Source: Dipteronia dyeriana (Eukaryota > Streptophyta > Magnoliopsida > Sapindales > Sapindaceae). Taken from it: DNA of 64,000 nt. Shown piece by piece: positions 22,749 through 32,995 of this stretch (positions are counted from its first letter, which is position 1; each line of letters begins with the position of its first letter). Position numbers and translations under genes: made by a program. The notes under the pieces were generated by a model. It was not told the origin of the DNA. It did not search any database and saw nothing but the letters and a program-made list of their open reading frames with translations. Where the stretch lies: contig CM065301.1 of assembly GCA_032871835.1 (NCBI GenBank), positions 8,998,413-9,062,412 on the forward strand, written 5' to 3'.

Positions 22749-25747
22749 ATGACTCATGTGTTAGATTTTAGAAATGGGAGTTTTGAGTTCGGAGGAAAAT
22801 TCATGGTACAAAATCAATCCGGATACGAAATCTCTGTATGTTACATAACTGAAAAGAAATCTGGTGACACCCCATGGCAGAATCAAAACTCCATGTCAAG
22901 CACTCTCCCTACCCTTGGCTTGCAATTGGGTCTCATGATTCTCTTCACCCATCTCCTCATCTTCCTCCTCAAACCGCTTCATCAGCCGCGTTTCACAGCA
23001 CAGATCATTGTAAGTAGTACTCGTTAAAAGGCTTAAATACTATTGTACGTTGGATCATTTAAGTTTGTAGGTCTGTTGATTATTAACATGGTATCAGAAT
23101 ATTAGACTCTTGGTTGTCCAGTAGTCCTGTGTTCAACTCCCCCCAACCCTTCCCTCCAACCCACATGAGGGGGTGTGTTTTAAATACTATTGTTTAATCA
23201 TTTCCATCTTTTTAAATTTTTGGGTATATTGGTTAGTAACTGTACTAGCCTTCTTATTTACATTTCATGCTAATAGATTGCAAGTTGTCTATTGTGATTG
23301 CGATCATGCCTTAATGTACATGTGTGTGTTGAATATATATATATAGGCTGGAATTCTGCTTGGTCCGACGTTCTTGGGGAGGTCTAGGTTGTCAATTGAC
23401 GTGTTCACTTTTGACAGCAACATGTTACTAGAGACATTCGCGAATCTGGGGATAACTTACTACATGTTCTTGGTGGGATTGGAGATGGATTTATCGACTT
23501 TAAAGTACCTAAGCAAGAAGTCATTTAGCATTGCAATTGCTGGAATTTTGCTTCCAATAGCTGCATCAGCAACCTTGTATCAATTGCCAAAATATATTTG
23601 GTATATAGATGACTCTGCCAAGCCACTTGCTTGGGGCTTCATTTTCTGGTCTATTCCATTATCGGTCTCAAGCTTCCCAGACTTGGCGAGAATACTAGCA
23701 GATGTCAAGCTCCTCCACACCGATATTGGTAGAATAGCATTATCCGTAGCCATCATCAGCGATATTGTTGTCTGGGCTCTTCTTGTTTTCGCAGTAACAA
23801 TTGTCGATAAGACTGATGCAATGCACATGACGGTACTACCCACGATTGCCTTTATATTGATCTGCTGGTTTTTGTTACGTCCAGGCATTGCTTGGATGAT
23901 AAAGAAGACAGTAAAGGAAGGAGGAGATTTCAGTGCAATGCATATAAATTTCATTCTAACTGGAGTTGCTGTATGTGGAATGATTACAGACGCTTGTGGG
24001 GCGCATTCAATGGTTGGCGGTTTCATGCTTGGATTGATCATTCCAAACGGAGATCTTGCCATGAAAATCATGGAAAAAATCGAAGAGTTTGTGACTGGAA
24101 TCATGCTACCAGTCTTCTTCATGGTTGCTGGACTTAGAACCAACTTGTTTGTTTTAATTAGAGGCGCTGCACTTACAGGCGTTAGATATAGCGTGGAAAT
24201 GTTGCTGTTGATCACAATTGGAGCAACCTCCACCAAGATCTTGAGTACTTTTCTTGTCTCTTTATGTTTTGGCATGTCAACATACGATGGTTTGGCTCTT
24301 GGGAATCTTTTGAACACCAAAGGTGTTCTAGCTGTCATCGTCCTCAACGAAAGCCGTAGCTTGAAGGTATTATTTTGTATGTTCAAAATGTTGGTTTTGC
24401 AAATGAATATCATTCATTAATTAACATATATATGGGGTTTTGGTTTTGGTTTAATTTGCACAGTTATTGGACAACACTACCATGTCAATAATGATGTTTG
24501 CGATTGTGTTCATGACTGCTTTGGTTGGACCAATCTTTTCAATAGCACAAAAAAGTACACGGCGTGTTAGGAAATACAAGCAAAGGTCTATTCAGAGAAG
24601 TAATCAAAATTCGGAGCTTCGAATCCTCACTTGCATTCACTCTGTCCGAAACGTCTCCGGTATCATTAACATTCTAGAAGTTTCCAATGCCACCAAAAGA
24701 TCTCCGGTCACTGTGTTCGCGGTCCATCTTGTTGAGCTCACTGGTGCTGCCTCGGCCATGCTAATCGTTCATGACTCGTATAAAACTAATGGCAATCACC
24801 ACCACCGCAACCGCGGAAGGGCAGAGTCGGACCAAATCATAAATGCTTTTATTAAATACGAGTCCAGAAACGAAGGAGTCTCGGTTCATCCACTCACGGC
24901 TGTGTCTCCGTACAACACCATGCACGAGGACATCTGCAACCTCTCGGAGGATAAGCACATTGCCATGATATTGGTTCCGTTCCACAAGGAAGCCACCGCT
25001 GATGGTAGATTACAAGGTGAAAATCGATCAATCAAGGAAGTTAACCAAAAGCTGTTGGACAAGGCGCAATGTTCGGTTGGCATACTCATCGATCGTGGAC
25101 TAGGCTCGTCCTCATCGGACTCAACATTTCAACTAAATTCATCAGAACTCAGCACAGGACTCAACTTAGCCGTGATTTTCATTGGTGGGCTTGACGACCA
25201 GGAGGCGTTGAGCTACGGATGGAAAATGGCGGGGACACCAGGCATCTCCTTAACAGTGGTACGTTTTCTTTCGAGTACTAACGATGCAGCATCGGTAGAA
25301 CTTGTAAACGATGAAGACGGGGATTTGGATAGCGATTCTGGGAAGGAGTTGGATGATGAGTTTATCAATGAATTCAGGTTCAAAACAATGTGTCATCAGT
25401 CGATAAAGTATCATGAGAAACTAGTGGACACTGGGGTTGAATTGGTGGAAACTATGAGAACAATGTATAGTGATTTTGATTTCTATGTAGTCGGACGTGG
25501 CCGCGGAGTGAAGTCATCACCGTTGGCCATGGATACGGAGTTGTGTGATAATCCAGACTTGGGACCAATTGGTGACTTGTTGGTATCGTCTGATTTCACA
25601 GCACATGCATCGGTTTTGGTAATGCAATCTGTTGATGATGATATAAGGAGTGTGTCGTTTCGTCACAAGGCGAAATTCGGACAAAAGAATTGGGCTTCTC
25701 CGATTCTAAATCCTCACTACAAAGCCTCCGTAAATAAGGGAAATTAA
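22749..25747 (+). CDS. Cation/H+ antiporter, CHX type (CPA2 family), copy 2
   Basis: Three exons: 22749-23009, 23347-24366 and 24464-25747, with GT..AG introns of 337 and 97 bp, both phase 0 and at the same places as in the upstream paralogue (first exon exactly 261 bp in both). I start at the ATG at 22749, because the frame upstream (22725) opens only with GTG. The protein is about 854 residues. The exchanger domain includes NMLLETFANLGITYYMFLVG, SVAIISDIVVWALLVFA with the Ser-Asp pair near residue 226, and AHSMVGGFMLGLIIPNGDLA. The C-terminal regulatory half has LRILTCIHSVRNVSGIINIL and AVIFIGGLDDQEALSYGWKM. It is a tandem duplicate of the gene at 16962 but clearly diverged. A TATA-like GTATAAATATAT stretch lies near 22698. 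Confidence 0.93.
23033..23193. repeat. Decayed repeat inside intron 1 of CHX copy 2
   Basis: TTAAATACTATTGT occurs at 23033-23046 and again at 23180-23193. Between them is ATTAACATGGTATCAGAATATT followed by a GTGTTCAACTCC box, resembling the tRNA-like phrases found in dispersed plant retroposons. It explains why this intron is about three times longer than in the paralogue. SINE or LTR relic; not resolved. Confidence 0.4.
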
Positions 25748-26084
25748 GGAAATTGTTGACCAACTGAATTCATTCAGAGGTTTACTAATGAGAAAAGTTA
25801 AATCAAATAGAACTTAATTACTGATACTCTATAGTTTTTAATAAACATTGTATTAAAAATCAAGAATTAAGTTTTTTTTTTTTTTTTACATTAGGATTCC
25901 CATTAGTAAAGTTGACCAATAGAATTCATCCCAGGTGCACAGGAATGAAAATGGAAAGAGCTCTAAAAAAAGTTGTTAGTTTTTTAATGTCAATTTACAT
26001 TATTCTTTTGAGTTCATAGATAATTGATTGTATAATTTTGAAAAGTGATTTTTATATGATATTACCAAGATCAATTTGGAAGTT
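25748..26084. other. Intergenic region
   Basis: 3' flank of CHX copy 2 and AT-rich sequence with a poly-T run near 25874. No gene seen. Confidence 0.5.
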
Positions 26085-26093
26085 AAAAAAAAA
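26085..26093 (-). terminator. Pol III terminator of tRNA-Val
   Basis: Nine A on the plus strand, that is a run of nine T on the tRNA strand, beginning 8 bases after the end of the tRNA gene. Confidence 0.8.
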
Positions 26094-26101
26094 GGTAAAT
26101 T

Positions 26102-26173
26102 GTCGCTGCCCAGGATCGAACTGGGGACCTTTAGTGTGTAAAACTAACGTGAGAACCACTACACTACAGCAAC
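26102..26173 (-). tRNA. tRNA-Val, anticodon UAC
   Basis: 72 nt on the minus strand. The acceptor stem GTTGCTG pairs with CAGCGAC (one G-U). The D arm GTGTAGTGGTTCTCAC matches the internal A box. The anticodon stem TTAGT/ACTAA encloses the loop TTTACAC with anticodon TAC. The T arm CCCAG-TTCGATC-CTGGG matches the B box. The discriminator base is A. No intron. A T-run terminator follows. This is a complete, foldable nuclear tRNA gene. Confidence 0.93.
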
Positions 26174-27429
26174 TTCCTGCTAACTTTATTATAATAATTA
26201 TATATGGAAAATAAAACTAAATTGGTTTTCAAATCCAAAATACAAAGGGACTTAATTACTTGTTTGTGTCTCATGTGTTTACTAAAATTAATTCATAATT
26301 AAATTATATGTGTCACACGTACAAATTAAGAATTAAGTTCCTGCTGAAACGAGAACTTGACACCCTCTAACCACCTCAACCCGTCCCCCGTCCTCTCCCA
26401 CCCAAGAAATCAAGTTCCCTTTTCCTTATTCTCTTTCTATGGAATTTGATTATCTGTTTTATTTCCAATTAGTAAATGCTTCCTAAAAGAAATTGCATAT
26501 TGGAGTTGGTGGGCTAGATTTCTTTATGGGAGTAATTGATTGAAGAGTATGCCCTCAAGCAACATGTTAAGGATCCAAAATTTGATCAAAAAATTCATAT
26601 CTATTTTTCGATACATTAAATCATTAATACATAACTTTATGTGTTTTATAAGAATAAATATAATTTAAAGGACACGTGTTAATGTGTTAATATTTTCCAT
26701 GATTTATAGCACAAGAATTGAACAAGTAGAGACCCAGTTGAATGACGCATGCGCATCAATATATCTACCCATTCATATATGTATACTTCAAGGTGATTAG
26801 CCCATGGAAGTTCTGAAAATTACAATAATCAGAAAAACACCATAATTTTTTCTAATAATACATTTATATATAAGCGATCATTAGTTGAAAATATATAAAT
26901 TGTTAAAGAAGAGTTATGAAGCCAACAGCTAGCAATCGGAAAAGTCTATATTCCATGGCATCACCAACTGGAGAGCTTAGATATCATTTGCATACTTCTC
27001 ATCACAAGGAAACTTGGTAAGAAAAGTTAACATCAAGTAATTTAAGTGGAAATCGTGAGATATGTCACCTTTTTTATTGTCTTTTGTGATGATGTCACCG
27101 GTTTAATAACTTAAGTTTAAAAGGCACCTATTATGGTGAACTATCCAAGTTGCCCATAAACTTTAATTTGTAAAAGGCAACTTTCTGAACTTAACTGTAT
27201 CTCTCTAAAAAAGTTGTCTGAAAACTTGTATCTCTCTCCAAAAAAGTTGTCTCGTTCCAGAATATGCACAAGAAGGTAACTAGTATTTATGATCTCGTGT
27301 ATTCTCTTTTCTGTTTTCATGCATTTTCGATTTTTTGCATGCATTTCTGTGTTTTCAGAACATGTATGAACATTTAATAAATCCGAGTATTTTTCATGTG
27401 TGACCGAGAATATTTAAAGAAGAATCGAG
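26174..27429. other. Intergenic region left of the Mutator-like element
   Basis: No gene is supported. Between 27040 and 27260 there are phrases repeated close together (AAAAAGTTGTCT twice, TGTATCTCTCTC twice) that may belong to the terminal region of the neighbouring Mutator-like element. I could not identify its terminal inverted repeats. Confidence 0.4.
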
Positions 27430-27469
27430 CATATTTGTTATTGGACCGATGTTTTATATATTTTGAAAA

Positions 27470-27830
27470 AAAACTCGATTATTTGGAAAAAATGCTCGAT
27501 TATTTGGAAAAAGTGCTCGATAATTTGAAGAATATTCTCGATCCATTGAACAAATTCCCAATCCCTTGAAAAAATTATCGATCCCTTAAAAAAATTATCG
27601 ATCCCTTGAAAAAGGCCTCGATCCCTTGAAAAAGTTCTTGAACCCTTTACAAAGTTCTCGATCCATTTGGAAAAAGGTCGATCCCTTACAATAAGTTCTC
27701 GATCCATTTGATAAAAGATCGATCCCTTAGAAAATGTTCTCGATCCGTTTACAAAAAGCTTGATCCCTTTGAAAATGTTCTCGATCCCTTACAAAAAAAC
27801 TCAATTCCTTTGATAATGTTCTCGATCCTT
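27470..27830. repeat. Left CTCGATC(C)-type short tandem array
   Basis: About 18 degenerate units of the form TTCTCGATCCCTTTGAAAA, spaced about 18-22 bases, directly upstream of the transposase. Units vary (TCGATTATTTGG at the left edge, TCGATCCATTTG in the middle). The core TCGA is palindromic. Confidence 0.88.
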
Positions 27831-27927
27831 TACACTTAATAAATATTTTTAATTCTTAATAATTGTAAACTTAATTTAATTTTTTAATTTGTTAATAATG
27901 ATTTGTGATGATGATTTTCACAGGACA

Positions 27928-30900
27928 ATGGATCGGGTGAGAATAGTCATATCTTACAACGGTCGATGGGAGCAATTACCTGATGGAAGTTAGAGGTTTT
28001 TTGGTTCCGATAACCAAAGAATGTATGTGTCAAAGAATATGACTTACGAAGAGCTGGTGTCTATCATGCAAACCGCTGTGAAGTACGATGTGAACAAATA
28101 CATTGTTGATATACAATCTATATCAATCGTTCACAGGACAACATGTCACACATTTATAAGAAATGACGATGATGTTTTGTTTATGCTAGAGGAAGATAGG
28201 GTGATCCCTCAAGTATGTGTTAGTCTAATTGAGAGGGCAACAACAAATGTGATAGCTGAAGATATCCCTGCTCGTGGAAACACCCAACAATTCCATCGTC
28301 AGGCGGAAGCAACTAATTGTTCATAGAAAGAAGTGGGAATGAAGAGCAACAAAACATGTATGGTGTCCCACCAGAAGTAGCGGACCATGGTTATATAGCT
28401 GGACCTCAATTGGACGAGTTCTTTGGTTGTCAAATTGAAATGAATGTTGGGCAGTACAACCACCAATACAATGAGATGTACAATGACATAAATAATGAGC
28501 ATAACAATTAACCGAAATTTGGGTCAATTCATGAGGTAGCTTATGAGGCAAATTTGCATTCAGTAAATTATGTAGTGAACAATGAGGAAGATGAAGAATC
28601 TGTCCAAACGGAAAGAGGTGCAAGACGTGTACACAGATGTAGTTCTAGTATAGTAGATATAGCTGGGACCTCTGAGGTCCGGCCTAATGTAACTGAAGCT
28701 GATTCTGACAATGCCATAACGTGGGTAATTCCAGGAGTCGAATCGTACTCTTTTGGTATGGGTGGAAGCAGGAACTTGGTAGAAGATGAACCTACAAGCA
28801 TGATATATAAAAGGTAATTTTTTCCTAGTAAAAAGGATTTGAAGAGATTGGTTGGGCATTTTGCAATCGGCACAACTTCGAGTGGAAGGTGAAAAGGTCG
28901 AACAAGACAACGTTACATCTGGTTTGTTTGATGGACAACTGTACGTGGAAGTTAAGAACGGTGAGGAGAGATGAAGCGACATACTTCCAAGTAAGAAGTT
29001 TTGTCAACGAACACACTTGTCCGTTAGAGGAGATTCACTACCGTCATCGACAAGCTAGTGCAATCATAATTGGAGAAGTGGTTACACCTAGATTGCAACA
29101 ACATGATGGTCGACTAATGCGTCCGAAGGACATAATCACCGACATGAAAACAATGTATGGCATTCAAATCATGTACAGTAAGGCATATCAAGCTCTCGAT
29201 TATGTGTTCTCACTGATGATCGAAGCGATTTATATACCTTTTAAGGTCTCCATTTTCTAGCTTTTGTTATTGCTTTCGAGTATATTTTGGTATTAGATGT
29301 GTTTGTGAGCCTTGTGTAGGTACATGTTCCCTACGGAAGGTATTTGAGCTTAATTAAAGTGTTTTTGAGGTTAAAGAGCAGATTTATAGAAGTAAGGTAC
29401 ACCGTGTTGAAGTGAACCGCACTTCGTACCGTGCAAGAGAGCAGTAGAAATTAGTGTGGTACACCGTGTTGAAGTGAACCGCATATCGTACCGTGTAAGA
29501 GAGTAGGCAAAATTGTAGAAAGCTTCAAGTGCGGTACGCGTACCGCACCAGAAGGAAACGCATACCGTACTTCCTATCGCGCAGGAAAACAGCCTCTAAA
29601 ATCAAACTGATGTGTTGTAAGATGTGTCGAAGTGAATCGCACATCGAACCGCACTTCTAGGCAGCACTGCGTTTTTCAGCCATTTTCATAAGGGTATTCT
29701 TGTATTTTCACCTAAAACTCTTGCCCTAACCTCCCACACTATAAATGCCCCATTTTCTCCTCATTCTTGGAGAGATCTTTTCCCCTATTTTCCCCTCTCA
29801 CGTCTCTTCTCTCCTCTCTTCCATTTTCTTCATCTTCTTTCATCTCTTGCTCCCATGGAGTTTTTTCCTCCATGGGAGCTCACCATACACATCCACCTCA
29901 CCATTTTACATCTCCTCCATCCATCTTAGAGTAGATTACAAAGGAAATAGGAGTCAAAACCGAGCTAGGAAAGATTTAAGCATCTTTTGAGGGTTTGTCT
30001 TCAAGGGTTTGTTTCATTTTACTCATTTCTTTGTATTTCTTTGTATTTCTTGTTTTCTTTGATGTATTCCACCAATTTGAGGATATTGTAAACCTACACT
30101 TGTGTAATAAATGTATTGATTGTTCTTAAATTCATTTGAGTTTTGTTTTGCTCTTTGATATATGCTCTTAATATGATATGTATGTGTATGAATTGTTAGA
30201 AATAAATATGTGTCCATGATTGGGTTTAGGAGTAGTTGTAATTTAAAGTAGAAATTAGATACCCATGATTGTAGATTGATTGATGGATGACTTAAAATTC
30301 CATGTATTGAGTAATTTGAGTAATAGGGATTTTAGCCCCAAATAGTAGAAAAGGTTTCAGTTCAGGCTTTTAGTTGCTAAATTGACATTGGTTCATATCC
30401 TTGTTCTTAATGGGTCTTTGTATTAAGACACGATTATCCATCCACGTGACAGGATTGGGTGATGAATTGATTGTGGGAAAATTCCTTAATCAAGAGGATG
30501 AACCTTTATTCTAAATTGAATGTTCTTAATGATATAACAATCACATTGTTGCATGTAATTGTTAGGTAAACTTGTTTCCCATGTTTAACCATCCTAGGGA
30601 GTTGACTAAACCGAATCTTTGAACTAGAAGTAAAGTCCACCGACATTTTTTTATGTTTGTGTTGTTATATGGATGTTTTGAGTGCTTAAAGCCTTTGCTT
30701 AATTGATCACTTTGTAATTGATCCATGGTTAGATGCTATGTACCTAGAGGAGACGCGTTTGACAATGCTTAGATAAACATTCACTATGCTTGACTAGAAA
30801 ATGCTAGAACCACTAGGCTAGCGTATAGGGTTCGATTTGTATTCCACTTGCTTAATGGGTTCATATATATTGTCCGGATTGCTCGAGAGAGATTTCGGGT

Positions 30901-32779
30901 ATATATGGATACTATCTCTAAGACATCAAAAGATATTAGAGATTAATTAAGGGGATACGAGCCTATGATATACTTGCACATTTGAGGATTAGGTGAGTCT
31001 ATAACGTAATTAGGAGGATTGTCACGGTTAAGTCATTTCCCTAGTGTAACCATGCATATCTTCATTCCATCTATCATTATATATATTATTTATATAAGTA
31101 TTTAGTTATATTATTATTCACCTTTCCGTACACACAACACACTAGTCTGTTTGGAGTGTTATAATAATAGCTAGAACTAGAGACGATTGGTGAATCTCAC
31201 CTCCTTGTGGATCGATCTCTTGATTGTCGCTATGCTAGTCTCTGTGACTTGCGCCCTTGTGAGGACGAACTTAAATGTTCATATTTGATGACACTGCAAC
31301 GACGTGTCCCGATCAACTGACCTATGGAACGTATGAGGAAACCTTCCAACTACTGTCATCATTCGATTATGTGTTGGAAGAAAAAAATCTCGGAACAATC
31401 ACTGACTTACTATGCGACGAAGATGGTAAATTTATCTACTTTTTCATGTCGTTGGGTGCCTCACTTAGAGGATTCCGGAGGTGTCTGTATCCAGTTATTG
31501 CCATTAATTGTACCCATTTAAAGGGAAGATTTTGAGGTACAATGTTTGTTGCAATTGCACAAGATGGGAATGAACATGTTTATCCCATTGCTTTTGGGTA
31601 CGGTGACTCAGAAAACAACCTATCATGGGAGTGGTTTTTAGATTGCTTGAAAGGTTTCCTTGGCCATATAGATGATTTGGTATTCATTTATGATCGTCAT
31701 GCAAGCATTGAAGCTGGGATTTCTAAAGTGTTTCTTTATGCCATCCATACCATACGTTGTTGGCATTTTTCTGAAAATATTAAAAAGCGATATCACAAAA
31801 AGGATGTTGCCGTAATAATGGATAAAATAGCTCGAGCGTACACCGAGTTAGAATATAACCGGCACATGGAAGAGTTAAGAAATTTGCACCCCGAATGCAT
31901 ATGATTATTCAATTGATGCCGGTCCACACAAGTGGTCTCGTGTACACTGCCCCAACAGGAGGTACAGGGTGATGAAAACAAATGTTACAGAATGCATAAA
32001 CTTAAGCCTAAAATTTACACGACAACTGCCTAAGTTGACTCTGGCAGAGTTCATTAGGAATATGCTACAACGTTGGTTTCACGATCATCATAGCGCTGCA
32101 CAGTCCCTGCGTCATCAGTTGACCAACGCAGCACATCTTGTGATCCTAAAACGCATGGATAAGTGTAATTTTATGACCGTAAATCTAGTTGACTGGAACA
32201 TATTCTCCGTGAAACGGTCTGGAAAATAATGGACCGTTGACTTAGCCAGAAAGACCTGTACATGCAACAAATTCCAAATGGACCATCTTCCATGTTCTCA
32301 CGCGCTTGCTACCATAAGGTACATCATACCTTTTAGTATACGGTTAATATTACTGCAACGTGAATCTCATTGTTTTCATTTTTTTTACAAAGACCGAAAC
32401 ATGGATTTCACATTCCTGTGTGCGGACTACTACAAGAGACAGACACTTATTGACGCGTACTCGGTTAATATTATACCTGTTGGACATCTTTCCACTTGGG
32501 TTATACCATCTGACATCGCTGAGAAGGTGGTTTTGAATCCAATCTCCAGGAGACAAGCAGGGAGGTTGACATATCTCGTCTTCGGAGAGGACAACTATAA
32601 AAAACTGTAGAAGATGTGGACAACCAGGGCATAATTTCAGGAGATGTTCTAACCCATTTTTGATTAATAAAGGTTCGAGCAAAGTTGTTCCTGAGGAATA
32701 CAGACGCAAGTGTAGCATCTCTCATACAATTGGCCACAACAGACAAACGTGCTCTACCAAAGACTCCACCGTGGAATGA
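27928..32779 (+). pseudogene. MURA-like Mutator transposase, interrupted
   Basis: Starts MDRVRIVISYNGRWEQLPDG after a TTTTCACAG acceptor site. It has an in-frame TAG at 27991-27993, a frameshift near 28320 and a TAA at 28509-28511. The DNA-binding MuDR domain (FFPSKKDLKRLVGHF, CLMDNCTWKLRTVRRDE, VNEHTC; 28818-29030) follows. After the solo LTR come the catalytic core (YGTYEETFQLLSSFDYVLEE; DEDGKFIYFFMSLGASLRG; FVAIAQDGNEHVYPIAFGYG; IYDRHASIEAGISKVF), the SWIM zinc finger (CTCNKFQMDHLPCSHAL) and a CCHC knuckle (CRRCGQPGHNFRRC). The first catalytic Asp, expected in DGTHLK, is Asn (AAT, 31506-31508; INCTHLKGRF), and TGA follows at 31533-31535. This would be the cut-and-paste transposase; this copy cannot work. 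Confidence 0.88.
29217..31315 (+). mobile_element. Solo LTR (Athila-like), 2099 bp, inside the transposase
   Basis: Perfect 5 bp target duplications ACTGA at 29212-29216 and 31316-31320. The LTR starts TGATCG and ends CGATCA, a perfect 6 bp terminal inverted repeat. A TATAAATG box is at 29740-29747, preceded by a GC-rich module with two related units about 63 bases apart (29396 and 29459). Downstream phrases (TACCTAGAGGAGACG; GAACCACTAGGCTAGCG; GCTCGAGAGAGATTTC) parallel phrases in the Athila LTRs at 2359 and 13794, so it is probably a related family. No internal domain remains, which fits LTR-LTR recombination. Confidence 0.9.
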
Positions 32780-32995
32780 TTTTAGGTGTTATGATGATAA
32801 CATTGTGAAATTTTGTACTCGTATGACTTATTCAATAACTGAATTTCAATTTTAATTAAATAAGATTTCCAATTAGTGTTACACTTGTGATTTATGACAG
32901 TTGAAAAGGAAACAAAAATTAAAATAAAATTTTATTTCAATGTAAACATTTTTATACAAAAAAAGGTACATATACAGAAGAATTACTACATAAAA
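32780..32995. other. Convergent 3' gap between transposase and ULP1-like gene
   Basis: 216 AT-rich bases between the two stop codons. Probably both polyadenylation regions; no exact signal assigned. Confidence 0.5.

Noticed and set aside
23580..24413. 277-residue minus-strand frame inside CHX copy 2
   Set aside because: Antisense shadow of exon 2; the sense strand carries the conserved exchanger motifs.
27438..27707. Minus-strand frame with repeated FxIIEHFF / DRGLFQGI words
   Set aside because: It is the translation of the CTCGATC array; the apparent protein repeat follows the DNA repeat.
29745..29990. 81-residue frame just after the solo LTR TATA box
   Set aside because: Pyrimidine-rich leader sequence of an LTR; no domain.
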